Part shown: positions 42,892 through 50,435 of the stretch, piece by piece
Layout: each line of letters starts with the position of its first letter
How positions within the stretch are numbered: position 1 is the first letter of the stretch
Assembly: GCA_934597725.1 (NCBI GenBank)
Contig: CAKTSK010000005.1
Coordinates: forward strand, 27,929-91,928
From: an uncultured Eubacteriales bacterium
GTDB lineage: Bacteria > Bacillota > Clostridia > Oscillospirales > Oscillospiraceae
Length of the DNA: 64,000 nucleotides
Direction: 5' to 3'
Notes under the pieces: model-generated
What the model saw: the letters and a program-made list of their open reading frames with translations, nothing else
Databases searched by the model: none
Told to the model about the DNA's origin: nothing
Made by a program: the position numbers and the translations under genes

Positions 42892-43761
42892 ATGACCGAA
42901 TCCTGTTCCCCGGCCCGCTGCCGCCGGGGCCTGACTGACACCGCCCTCAAGGGCATCGCCGCCGCCGCCATGGTGCTGGACCACATCCACTATCTCTTCG
43001 GCAGCACCGGGCACATCCCCGTCTGGTTCTCCATGGTGGGGCGGCTGGCCGCGCCGATCTTCCTGTTCTGCCTGGTGGAGGGGTTTGTCCACACCCGGAA
43101 CCGCCCGGCCTACCTCTTCCGGGTCTGGATCGTGGCCGCTCCCATGGGGCTGCTGCTCTTTTTCATGCGCTATGCCGGGGTGCTGGTGCGGCCGGACGGG
43201 TTTTATCCCGAAAACTCCATGATGAGCACCTTTGTCCTGCTGCTGCTGTTTTTCCAGGGCTTCACCTGGCTGGCCAGCCGCCGGGTCAAAACCGTCCTGC
43301 TGGGGCTGGGGCTGGTGGTCTTTCTGGTGGCCTGGCCCTTCCTGGCCGGGTACGGCACCCTCCTCTTCCCTGCCGCCGCCAACGTGCTCGGGGTCCTGGG
43401 CTATGCAGTGATCCCCACCATGAACATCACCGGGGACCTGAGCCTGCCGGTCCTGCTGGCGGGGCTGGCGCTCTTTTTCACCAAAAAGAGCCGGCTGGCG
43501 CAGGTGATCGCCCTGTGCGCGGTGGAGTTTGGCTGGCACTTCCTGCTGGTGTATGCCCAGGTACGCACCTGGCCGGGGTTTGCCCTGTCCCAGATGTTCA
43601 CCGTTTATTGTGATTGGATGGGCGGTTTTCTGGCCGCGCCCCTGCTGCTGTGCTATAATGGACAGCGGGGCCGGGGATACCGGCGCTTCTTCTACGCCTT
43701 TTATCCCGCCCACATCTATTTGCTCTACGCGCTGTCCTGGCTGCTGCTGGCCGCCGGGTGA
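42892..43761 (+). CDS. TraX family membrane protein
   Basis: A 289-residue protein with about eight helices. The start TDTALKGIAAAAMVLDHIHYLF and GRLAAPIFLFCLVEGFVHTRNRPAYLFR are typical of TraX, first known as the enzyme acetylating F-pilin but widely spread as chromosomal acyltransferase-like proteins. YPAHIYLLYALSWLLL at the end is also conserved. AAGGAGCG precedes the ATG. Followed after 14 bases by a two-component system that may be co-transcribed. Substrate unknown; no pilin gene is seen. Confidence 0.88.
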   Translation: MTESCSPARCRRGLTDTALKGIAAAAMVLDHIHYLFGSTGHIPVWFSMVGRLAAPIFLFCLVEGFVHTRNRPAYLFRVWIVAAPMGLLLFFMRYAGVLVRPDGFYPENSMMSTFVLLLLFFQGFTWLASRRVKTVLLGLGLVVFLVAWPFLAGYGTLLFPAAANVLGVLGYAVIPTMNITGDLSLPVLLAGLALFFTKKSRLAQVIALCAVEFGWHFLLVYAQVRTWPGFALSQMFTVYCDWMGGFLAAPLLLCYNGQRGRGYRRFFYAFYPAHIYLLYALSWLLLAAG

Positions 43762-43775
43762 AAGGAGGTTTTCCC

Positions 43776-44456
43776 ATGGCGCACATTTTAGCCGTGGACG
43801 ACGACCCGGATCTGCGCCGTCTGGTGGCCACCGCCCTGGAACGGGACGGCCATCAGGTGACCTGCCTGGACCGGGGCAGCGCCGTCACCGCCGCCCATTG
43901 CCGCTGGGCCCACTGCATCCTGCTGGACGTGATGATGCCCGGCGAGGACGGCTTTGCCACCTGCCGGCGCATCCGGGCCCTGGCCGACTGCCCGATCCTC
44001 TTCCTCACCGCCAAGACCGGGGAGGCCGACGTCATCCAGGGCCTGGGGCTGGGCGGCGACGACTACCTGCTCAAGCCCTTCCGGCTGGGAGAGCTGCGGG
44101 CGCGGGTGGCCGCTCATCTGCGCCGCCAGGGCCGCGCCCCCCAGCGGCGGGTCCGCCGGGGCGGCCTGGACTTCGACCTGGGGGAAAAGGTCCTCTATCG
44201 GGAGGAGGTCCCCGTCCGCCTCACCCGGGGCGAATATGCCATCTGCGAACACCTGGCCCTGCACAGCGGCCAGACCTTTTCCAAGGAGCAGATCTATGAG
44301 GCGGTCTTTGGCTTCGACGCCACCGGCGGCGAGAGCGCCGTCACCGAACACATCAAAAACATCCGCGCAAAGCTCCGGGGCCTGGGGTGCGATCCCATTG
44401 CCACCGTCTGGGGGGTAGGATACCGATGGAAACGAGAGGACGAAACAAAGGGCTGA
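43776..44456 (+). CDS. OmpR/PhoB-type response regulator
   Basis: A 226-residue regulator: receiver at residues 1-115 (acidic pocket VDDDP, phospho-acceptor Asp in CILLDVMMPGEDG, Lys in LLKPF) and a C-terminal winged helix (LTRGEYAICEHLALHSGQTF; VTEHIKNIRAKL; VWGVGYRW). ATG 43776 follows AAAGGAGG. The end overlaps the kinase gene by 31 bases, so the two are translated together. Confidence 0.95.
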   Translation: MAHILAVDDDPDLRRLVATALERDGHQVTCLDRGSAVTAAHCRWAHCILLDVMMPGEDGFATCRRIRALADCPILFLTAKTGEADVIQGLGLGGDDYLLKPFRLGELRARVAAHLRRQGRAPQRRVRRGGLDFDLGEKVLYREEVPVRLTRGEYAICEHLALHSGQTFSKEQIYEAVFGFDATGGESAVTEHIKNIRAKLRGLGCDPIATVWGVGYRWKREDETKG

Positions 44457-45814
44457 CCCTGAACGGCCTGTTCTGGCGCTATCTGCTCACCACAGCCGCC
44501 TGGTCTGCGGCCCTCTGCCTGGCGGCGCTGTATCTGGTCCAGCTCCTGGTCCTGCTGGGGGTGATCCTCCCAGCGTGGGCCGGGGAATGGTCGCTGGACC
44601 AGACCGCCGCCGCCCTTCAGGCCCAGGAGACCTTTGCGCCGGAGGAGATCCCCTTCTTCTATCAATACGCGCTGGTGGAGGACGGGACCCTGCTGGAAAC
44701 CAACATGACCGAGCAGGAGCAGGACTGGGCCCGGCAGGTGCTGGCCGGCGACACCGCCCGCCACGGCTTTCCCTACACCAAGTATTACCGCACCGTCCCC
44801 CTGGCTGACGGGCGGCGCTGTCTGCTCCAGTATGACTATGCCGTCCGGTACACCGACCCGGTCCTCCGGGAGGCGCTGCCCGACTTTCAGCTCACCACCC
44901 TGCTTCTGCTGGCGGCGCTGCTTCTGTTGGTGGCCTTGCGGCGCACCCGGCGCTATGCCCGGCTGCTGCGCCGGGACGCCCAGGCCATCACCGCAGCCTG
45001 TCAGGGGGTCGCCCGGCAGGATCTGGAAGCGCCTTTCCCCCAGACCGCCCAGGTCCAGGAACTGCAGGCCGCCCTGGCCGCCCTGGACACACTTCGTCAG
45101 GAACTGTCCCGCTCGCTGCAGGAGCAGTGGGCAGGAGAGCAGCAGAAGGACGCGCTGCTGGCCGCGCTGGCCCACGACCTAAAAACACCCCTCACCATCA
45201 TCGGCGGCAACGCTGAGCTGTTGGCGGAAGATCCCCTCCCCGCCGCCCAGGATGCCTGTGTGCAGGCTATCCTCCGGGGGACGCAGACCGCCACGGACTA
45301 TGTGGCCCGGCTTCAGGCCGTTGCCGCCGGCGGCATGGTCCCGCCGCCGGATCAGTCCCTTCCTCTCCCGGCGCTGGCGGCGGAGCTGGAGACCTTGTGC
45401 CGGGATCTGTCCGCTGCCCAGGGCGTGCCGGTCTCCTGGCAGACGGAGCCTTCCTCCCTGCCGGCGCGCCCCATCGCCGGGGCGCGGGACGCGCTGATCC
45501 GGGCGGCAGAAAATCTGCTGAGCAACGGCATCCGCTACAACCCGCCGGACCAGCCCCTGGCCTGCGGGCTGCGGTTGGAGGAGGACACCGTCTCGTTCTG
45601 GGTCCAGGACAGCGGCCCCGGCTTTTCTCAGGAGGCCCTGCACAAGGCCGGAAAGACCTTCTACACAGAGGAGGCCAGCCGGCCTCAAGGGGGGCATCTT
45701 GGGCTGGGACTCTACTCCGCCGCCCAAACCGCCCGAGCCTATGGCGGGGGCCTGCGGCTGGAAAACACCGCCGTCGGAGGCCGTGCCACCCTCTGGTTTC
45801 CTGTGGCTCGCTGA
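44426..45814 (+). CDS. Sensor histidine kinase
   Basis: A 462-residue membrane kinase: helix near residues 18-40, an extracytoplasmic sensor of about 100 residues, a second helix near 160-180, a linker, the phospho-acceptor His in ALAHDLKTPLTIIGGNAELL, and an ATP-binding domain with N-box AENLLSNGIRYN, G1 QDSGPGFS and G2 GLGLYSAAQTARAYGG. It forms a two-component system with the preceding regulator. The signal is unknown; neighbours (TraX-like protein, NIF3-like domain) do not define it. A strong terminator follows. Confidence 0.93.
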   Translation: METRGRNKGLTLNGLFWRYLLTTAAWSAALCLAALYLVQLLVLLGVILPAWAGEWSLDQTAAALQAQETFAPEEIPFFYQYALVEDGTLLETNMTEQEQDWARQVLAGDTARHGFPYTKYYRTVPLADGRRCLLQYDYAVRYTDPVLREALPDFQLTTLLLLAALLLLVALRRTRRYARLLRRDAQAITAACQGVARQDLEAPFPQTAQVQELQAALAALDTLRQELSRSLQEQWAGEQQKDALLAALAHDLKTPLTIIGGNAELLAEDPLPAAQDACVQAILRGTQTATDYVARLQAVAAGGMVPPPDQSLPLPALAAELETLCRDLSAAQGVPVSWQTEPSSLPARPIAGARDALIRAAENLLSNGIRYNPPDQPLACGLRLEEDTVSFWVQDSGPGFSQEALHKAGKTFYTEEASRPQGGHLGLGLYSAAQTARAYGGGLRLENTAVGGRATLWFPVAR

Positions 45815-45818
45815 CCAG

Positions 45819-45863
45819 ACCGCCCCGTTCCCTGCACCGGCAGGAGACCGGGGCGGTTTTTTT
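45819..45863 (+). terminator. Terminator of the two-component system
   Basis: A long stem with the outer pair ACCGCCCCG/CGGGGCGGT and the inner CCTGC/GCAGG, followed by seven T residues, immediately after the kinase stop. Confidence 0.92.
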
Positions 45864-45946
45864 GCGGTCAGGCGCTGGACATCTGCTGCGGAAGGGCGTA
45901 TCCTTGGCCTATCCTTCCCGGTCCGCCGGGAGAAAGGTCGTGGACA

Positions 45947-46279
45947 ATGGAACCCTTTTCCTATTGCAAATTGGAGATCTTTGTGCCGCCCACCCACCTG
46001 GACGCCATCGCGGAGGCCCTGGCCGGGGTGGACGCGGGGCACATTGGCCGGTATGACCGCTGCCTGTCCTACTCCCCCGTCACCAGCCGCTGGCGGCCGC
46101 TGGATGGGACCCGGCCCTATCTGGGGACCCAGGGTCAGGTCAGCCAGGAGGAGGAGTGGAAGGTGGAGGTCACCTGTCTGGCCGCCCGGGCGGCGGAGAC
46201 CGTGGCCGCCGTCAAGGCGGTGCATCCCTATGAGGAGCCGGTGATCAACGTCCTGCCCCTCTGGGGCGTGGGACTGTGA
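45947..46279 (+). CDS. Stand-alone NIF3/YqfO insert-type domain (CutA-like fold)
   Basis: A 110-residue protein that matches the inserted middle domain of NIF3/YqfO proteins rather than the metal-binding part: start YCKLEIFVPPTHLDAIAEAL, ending AAVKAVHPYEEPVINVLPLW, a motif (HPYEEP) shared by this domain and CutA-like folds. Family members of this size occur alone in bacteria; the function is unknown, with ligand or metal sensing suggested. The start ATG at 45947 follows AAAGGTCGTGG. It stands between a terminator and the threonine ammonia-lyase promoter. Confidence 0.75.
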   Translation: MEPFSYCKLEIFVPPTHLDAIAEALAGVDAGHIGRYDRCLSYSPVTSRWRPLDGTRPYLGTQGQVSQEEEWKVEVTCLAARAAETVAAVKAVHPYEEPVINVLPLWGVGL

Positions 46280-46288
46280 GCTTGTCCC

Positions 46289-46317
46289 TTGCGCCGGGGA
46301 GAGAGATGGTCTATACT
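46289..46317 (+). promoter_or_regulatory. Promoter of the threonine ammonia-lyase gene
   Basis: TTGCGC (46289-46294), 17 bases, TATACT (46312-46317). Confidence 0.5.
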
Positions 46318-46382
46318 AAGGAAAATATTCGTCTCGTCCGGCCCACCGGACCCAGACAGACCCCCTGAAGGGAGAGAGAACG

Positions 46383-47588
46383 ATGCTGACACTCGACAAA
46401 ATCTATCACGCCGCGTTCGTGCTGAAAAAAGTGGCCCGGAAGACCGACCTCATCCGGGCCACCAAACTCTCGGACCAGTGTGAACTTTATCTGAAAACCG
46501 AAAATCTCCAGGAGACCGGCAGCTTCAAGCTCCGGGGCGCGTACTATAAGATCAGCCAGCTCACGGAGGAGGAAAAGAGCCGGGGCATCCTGGCCTGCAG
46601 CGCCGGCAACCACGCCCAGGGCGTGGCCATGGCCGCCACCCAGAGCGGCATCCGGGCCCTCATCTGTATGCCCGACGGCGCGCCCATCAGCAAGGTGGAG
46701 GCCACCAAGCAGCTGGGGGCGGAGGTCCGCCTGGTCAAGGGGGCCTATGACGACGCCTATGCCGCCGCCATGGCCCTCCAGGAGGAGACCGGCGCCACCT
46801 TCATCCACCCCTTTGACGACGATCAGGTCATCGCCGGCCAGGGCACCATCGGCCTGGAGATCCTGGACGAGCTGGAAAACCCCGACGCGGTGGTGGTCCC
46901 CATCGGTGGCGGCGGGCTGATCTCCGGCGTGGCCTACGCCATCAAGCACCTCAACCCCAAGGTGAAGGTCTACGGTGTTCAGGCCGCCGGCGCTGCCGGC
47001 ATGGCCGAGAGCCAGCGGGCCGGCGAGCCTATCACCCTGGACCGAGCAGACACCTTTGCCGACGGCATCGCCGTCAAGCACCCCGGCGACCTGACCTATC
47101 AGCTGGTCCACGACTATGTGGACGAGATCGTCACCGTCACCGAGGACGAGATTGCCACGGCCATCCTCTCCCTGCTGGAGAAGCAAAAGGTCATCGCCGA
47201 GGGGGCCGGGGCGGTGAGCGTGGCCGCTGTCCTGTTCAACAAGCTGCCCCTCCAGGGGAAAAAGGTGGTCTGCATCGTCTCCGGGGGCAACATCGACGTG
47301 AACATCCTCAGCCGGGTCATCACCCGGGGGCTGGTGACCAGCGGGCGCAACGTGAGCCTCACCATCGCCCTGGCGGACAAGCCCGGCCAGCTGCAGGAGG
47401 TCTCGGACATCGTGGCCCAGTGCGGGGGCAACGTGGTCTCGGTCCACCACGACCGTGCCGACGCCAACATGGCCATCACCAGCTGCTTCCTCAAGCTGGG
47501 GCTGGAGACCCGGGACCAGGCCCAGATCGACCAGATCAAGCAGGCCCTGACCCAAGCGGGCTTCCATCTGGTCACCGAGCGGGTCTGA
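46383..47588 (+). CDS. ilvA: Threonine ammonia-lyase (threonine dehydratase)
   Basis: A 401-residue PLP enzyme turning threonine into 2-oxobutyrate and ammonia. The PLP lysine is in TGSFKLRGAYYK near residue 50, ACSAGNHAQGVA binds the substrate, and VPIGGGGLISGVA binds the phosphate. The C-terminal ~75 residues are one ACT-like domain (LTIALADKPGQLQEVSDIV). This short form with one ACT domain covers both catabolic (TdcB-like) and biosynthetic enzymes of Firmicutes. As 2-oxobutyrate is the IlvB substrate for isoleucine, it may feed the ilvBNC products encoded 18 kb away. GGGAGAGAG precedes the ATG. Confidence 0.92.
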   Translation: MLTLDKIYHAAFVLKKVARKTDLIRATKLSDQCELYLKTENLQETGSFKLRGAYYKISQLTEEEKSRGILACSAGNHAQGVAMAATQSGIRALICMPDGAPISKVEATKQLGAEVRLVKGAYDDAYAAAMALQEETGATFIHPFDDDQVIAGQGTIGLEILDELENPDAVVVPIGGGGLISGVAYAIKHLNPKVKVYGVQAAGAAGMAESQRAGEPITLDRADTFADGIAVKHPGDLTYQLVHDYVDEIVTVTEDEIATAILSLLEKQKVIAEGAGAVSVAAVLFNKLPLQGKKVVCIVSGGNIDVNILSRVITRGLVTSGRNVSLTIALADKPGQLQEVSDIVAQCGGNVVSVHHDRADANMAITSCFLKLGLETRDQAQIDQIKQALTQAGFHLVTERV

Positions 47589-47599
47589 TCCATCCGGCC

Positions 47600-47628
47600 T
47601 TGACAAACCCTTCCCGATAGGGTATGAT
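47600..47628 (+). promoter_or_regulatory. Promoter of the TetR gene
   Basis: TTGACA (47600-47605), 17 bases, TATGAT (47623-47628), ending where the palindrome TGAACGACGTTCA begins. Confidence 0.8.
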
Positions 47629-47640
47629 GAACGACGTTCA
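47628..47640 (+). promoter_or_regulatory. Candidate TetR operator 1
   Basis: TGAAC-GAC-GTTCA, a perfect 5+3+5 palindrome at the expected start point of the TetR gene. The same palindrome with a different centre occurs at 48258-48270. Confidence 0.6.
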
Positions 47641-47655
47641 GTTAGGAGGCATGTT

Positions 47656-48213
47656 ATGCGAACTCTGGTTACCTCCCAGCCCGCCATCCTGGCGGCCAGC
47701 CGGGCGCTGCTCCGGCAGCAGGGGTGGCCGGCGGTCAACATCCGCGCCGTGGCCGCGGCCTGCGGGGTGTCGGTGGGTTCCATCTACAACCACTTCCCCA
47801 GCAAGGCCGACCTCATCAGCGCCACCGTGGAGAGCATCTGGCAGGAGATCTTTCCCCAACCGGACGAGGACGTCGTGCTGCGGGACACCTTGGCCTGCCT
47901 GCGCTGGCTGTACCAGCAGCTGGCCCTGGGCCACGACCGGTATCCCGGCTTTTTCACCCTCCACTCCGTGGCCTTTCTGCCCGAGACCAAGGCCGACGGC
48001 AAGCGCCGGATGCAGCAAAGCTGGGACCACATCCAGCGCGCGCTGACCGCCGTGCTGACCCGGGACCCCAACGTCCGCCCCGACGCCTTCGCCGGGGACC
48101 TGACGCCGGAGCAGTTTGCCCAGGTGCTGTTTTCCCTGCTCCTGTCGTCCCTGCTGCGCCAGGATTACGACCCTACCGCCGCCCTGGCTCTGGCCCGGAC
48201 GGTGCTGTATTGA
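47656..48213 (+). CDS. TetR/AcrR family transcriptional regulator
   Basis: A 185-residue regulator: helix-turn-helix at residues 8-55 (VNIRAVAAACGVSVGSIYNHF) and an all-helical ligand domain behind it. AGGAGG precedes the ATG. The palindrome in its own promoter and its match before the next genes suggest that it represses itself and the two membrane-protein genes downstream. Inducer unknown. Confidence 0.92.
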   Translation: MRTLVTSQPAILAASRALLRQQGWPAVNIRAVAAACGVSVGSIYNHFPSKADLISATVESIWQEIFPQPDEDVVLRDTLACLRWLYQQLALGHDRYPGFFTLHSVAFLPETKADGKRRMQQSWDHIQRALTAVLTRDPNVRPDAFAGDLTPEQFAQVLFSLLLSSLLRQDYDPTAALALARTVLY

Positions 48214-48257
48214 GAATCCGATCCCACGGCAACGTGGGATCCTTTTCCGCCAACTTC

Positions 48258-48270
48258 TGAACATCGTTCA
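48258..48270 (+). promoter_or_regulatory. Candidate TetR operator 2
   Basis: TGAAC-ATC-GTTCA, sharing both half-sites with the palindrome at 47628-47640. It lies 55 bases before the first membrane-protein gene. No convincing -10/-35 pair is seen around it. Confidence 0.6.
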
Positions 48271-48325
48271 TCCCAGCCGTTCTGCCGTTGGGAGAAACTC
48301 TCTGACAAAAGAAAGGACCTCATCC

Positions 48326-49009
48326 ATGCAAGCCATCGCAGAAACCCTCTTTGACATCGTCTATCTAATCACCGTCCTCACCCTGGGCGTCCGCATGGTG
48401 CGGCGGGCCGGGGACCACCGGCAGTTCCGCCTGTTCGGCATCATGGCCATCGTGCTGGGGGCGGGCGACGCCTTCCATCTGGTCCCCCGGGCCGTGGCCC
48501 TGTGCACCACCGGGCTGGACCAGTACCCCGTGGCCCTGGGGCTGGGAAAGTGGATCACCTCTCTGACCATGACCGTGTTCTATGTGCTGCTCTACCAGGT
48601 CTGGCGGCGGCGCTACCGGGTGGAGGGCCGCCGCGGCCTCTCTGCCGTCGTCTATGGGCTGGCCGGCCTGCGTATCCTGCTGTGCCTGCTGCCCCAGAAC
48701 CAGTGGCTGACCGCTGACCCGCCGCTGCTGTGGGGGATCTGGCGCAACATCCCCTTCACCCTGCTGGGGCTGGTGATCCTGGTGCTGTTCTACCGCAGCG
48801 CCAAGGCCCAGGGGGACCGGGCCTTCCGGTGGATGTGGCTGACCATCGCCCTCAGCTTCGCCTTCTATCTGCCGGTGGTCCTGTGGGCCGACGCCGTTCC
48901 TCTGGTGGGGATGCTGATGATCCCCAAAACCTGCGCCTATGTCTGGGCCGTGGCCATCGGTTACCGGGCCATGGGCCAGGAGCTTGCGAAAGGAGATGCT
49001 GCCGCATGA
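48326..49009 (+). CDS. Polytopic membrane protein, unknown
   Basis: A 227-residue protein with about seven helices and few polar loops (LFDIVYLITVLTLGVRMVRRA; WMWLTIALSFAFYLPVVLW). A His in the second helix region (GDAFHLVPRAVAL) and several Trp lie near helix ends. GAAAGGA precedes the ATG. The stop overlaps the next gene by four bases (ATGA). It is probably controlled by the TetR regulator. I do not recognise the family; a transport or sensing role is possible. Confidence 0.7.
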   Translation: MQAIAETLFDIVYLITVLTLGVRMVRRAGDHRQFRLFGIMAIVLGAGDAFHLVPRAVALCTTGLDQYPVALGLGKWITSLTMTVFYVLLYQVWRRRYRVEGRRGLSAVVYGLAGLRILLCLLPQNQWLTADPPLLWGIWRNIPFTLLGLVILVLFYRSAKAQGDRAFRWMWLTIALSFAFYLPVVLWADAVPLVGMLMIPKTCAYVWAVAIGYRAMGQELAKGDAAA

Positions 49010-49419
49010 AACGCTTTGCCACCCCTGCCCTGCTCTACGCCGTCCTCGCGCTGGCCGGCGGGGTGTTCTACCGGGAGTTCACCAAGTTCCAGGACTTTTC
49101 CGGCCAGACCACCCTCTCGGTGCTCCACACCCACTACTTCCTGCTGGGCATGGTCGTTTTCCTGCTGCTCCTGCTGCTGGAAAAGAGTTTTTCCTTTGCC
49201 ACGCCCAAAACCGGGCGGGTCCTGGTGGTTTATCACCTGGGCCTGAACCTCACTACCCTGATGCTGCTGGTGCGGGGGATCGTCCAGGTCCTGGCGCTTC
49301 CCCTCTCTGCCGCCGCCAACGGCGCGCTCTCCGGCGTGGCCGGGATCGGCCACCTGCTGCTGGGGGTGAGCCTGATCCTGCTGCTGGTCCAGATCCGCGC
49401 CGCAGCCCAGCGGGACTGA
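49006..49419 (+). CDS. DUF2871-type membrane protein
   Basis: A 137-residue protein with four helices. The segments YREFTKFQDFSGQTTLSVLH and THYFLLGMVVFLLLLLLEKSF are typical of DUF2871 proteins, as is the late GHLLLGVSLILLLVQIR. The His residues near the start of helix 2 might bind a metal or heme, which is only a suggestion. It is translated with the preceding gene through an ATGA overlap and ends at a strong bidirectional terminator. Confidence 0.75.
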   Translation: MKRFATPALLYAVLALAGGVFYREFTKFQDFSGQTTLSVLHTHYFLLGMVVFLLLLLLEKSFSFATPKTGRVLVVYHLGLNLTTLMLLVRGIVQVLALPLSAAANGALSGVAGIGHLLLGVSLILLLVQIRAAAQRD

Positions 49420-49440
49420 GCAGCCCCAACCAGCCCACAA

Positions 49441-49489
49441 AAAACGCGCCTTGTGTCGGGAACGAGTTCCCGGCGCAAGGCGCGTTTTG
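49441..49489. terminator. Bidirectional terminator between convergent genes
   Basis: A long stem (ACGCGCCTTG with its complement, plus an inner CGGGAAC/GTTCCCG) flanked by A-run and TTTT on the two sides. It serves the DUF2871 gene (+) and the DUF975-like gene (-). Confidence 0.88.
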
Positions 49490-49492
49490 TTG

Positions 49493-50410
49493 TTATTCCG
49501 TTGTGGCTGCGGGGGGCTGGGCCGTCTGCTGCTGCTTGGCCCGGGCGGCCTCCTGGAGGAACAGCATCCCACCCAGGGAGGTGTAGGGGGTCACGAACAG
49601 GTCCATGGCTCCATAGGTCAGCTGGGAGGCCAGGAACCAGAGCAGGTAGCTCAGCCGGAAGGAGAAGAACGCCTTCCGCACCCCCTTGGCACTCTGGAAG
49701 CCCCGGCGGAAGGTCTGGCCCAGGGAATACTCCGGGTGGGCACACAGGCAGTAGCGCACCGGCAGCACCAGGCTGTGCAGCCAGAAGGTGAACAGGCCCG
49801 CCGCCACCGCCAGCACCGTGCCGCCCGCCTGGAGGAGCATACTGCCGCTGGTCAGCGCCTCCACCGACGGGGTGGTGGTGTAGAACTGATAGAACAGGTA
49901 CAGGCTGGGGACCATGGCCACCAGGCCCACGGCCCGCACCAGCACCGTCAGGACAAACTCCACCACCAGACTCTTGCCGAACCGGGCGGGCTGGCGGAAC
50001 CAGCGAAAGACCTCGTTGACGCTCTGCACCTGGCCCCGCATCACCCGCCAGTAGCCCTCCATGGCGCCCAGGCGCAGGGGGGAGAGCACCAGGAAGAAGA
50101 GGACGCTCAGCACGGCAAAGCGGACCATCTGCTGATAGGTCAGGGGGATGGCCAGGATCATCTGGGTCAGGTCCATGCGGAACAGGATGTTCACCCCGTT
50201 GGCGTTCCAGTAGATCCCGCTGGTGGTGTCGCTGTATTGGGTCAGGTCCATGAGGCCATAGGTCAGGGTCCCGCCCAGCAGATAGCGCAGGCCAAAGCAG
50301 GCCAGCTGGATGCACACCAGCAGCAGGGTCAGCCGCATACACAGCGGGTGGACCATGAGACGTTTGGCCAGGAACTTCATCTCCCGGCGAGGGGGCATCG
50401 TTGTTTTCAT
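49493..50410 (-). CDS. DUF975-like membrane protein
   Basis: A 305-residue protein with about six helices. The second half shows the DUF975 pattern: PVRYCLCAHPEYSLGQTFRR, GFQSAKGVRKAFFSFRLSYLLW and a final helix ending VTPYTSLGGMLFLQEA. DUF975 proteins are integral membrane proteins of unknown role in Firmicutes. AAAGGAATTGAC precedes the ATG. The VanW-family gene lies 25 bases upstream on the same strand, so they form a pair. Confidence 0.65.
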   Translation of the reverse strand: MKTTMPPRREMKFLAKRLMVHPLCMRLTLLLVCIQLACFGLRYLLGGTLTYGLMDLTQYSDTTSGIYWNANGVNILFRMDLTQMILAIPLTYQQMVRFAVLSVLFFLVLSPLRLGAMEGYWRVMRGQVQSVNEVFRWFRQPARFGKSLVVEFVLTVLVRAVGLVAMVPSLYLFYQFYTTTPSVEALTSGSMLLQAGGTVLAVAAGLFTFWLHSLVLPVRYCLCAHPEYSLGQTFRRGFQSAKGVRKAFFSFRLSYLLWFLASQLTYGAMDLFVTPYTSLGGMLFLQEAARAKQQQTAQPPAATTE

Positions 50411-50435
50411 GTCAATTCCTTTCTTCCGCCCCGGG

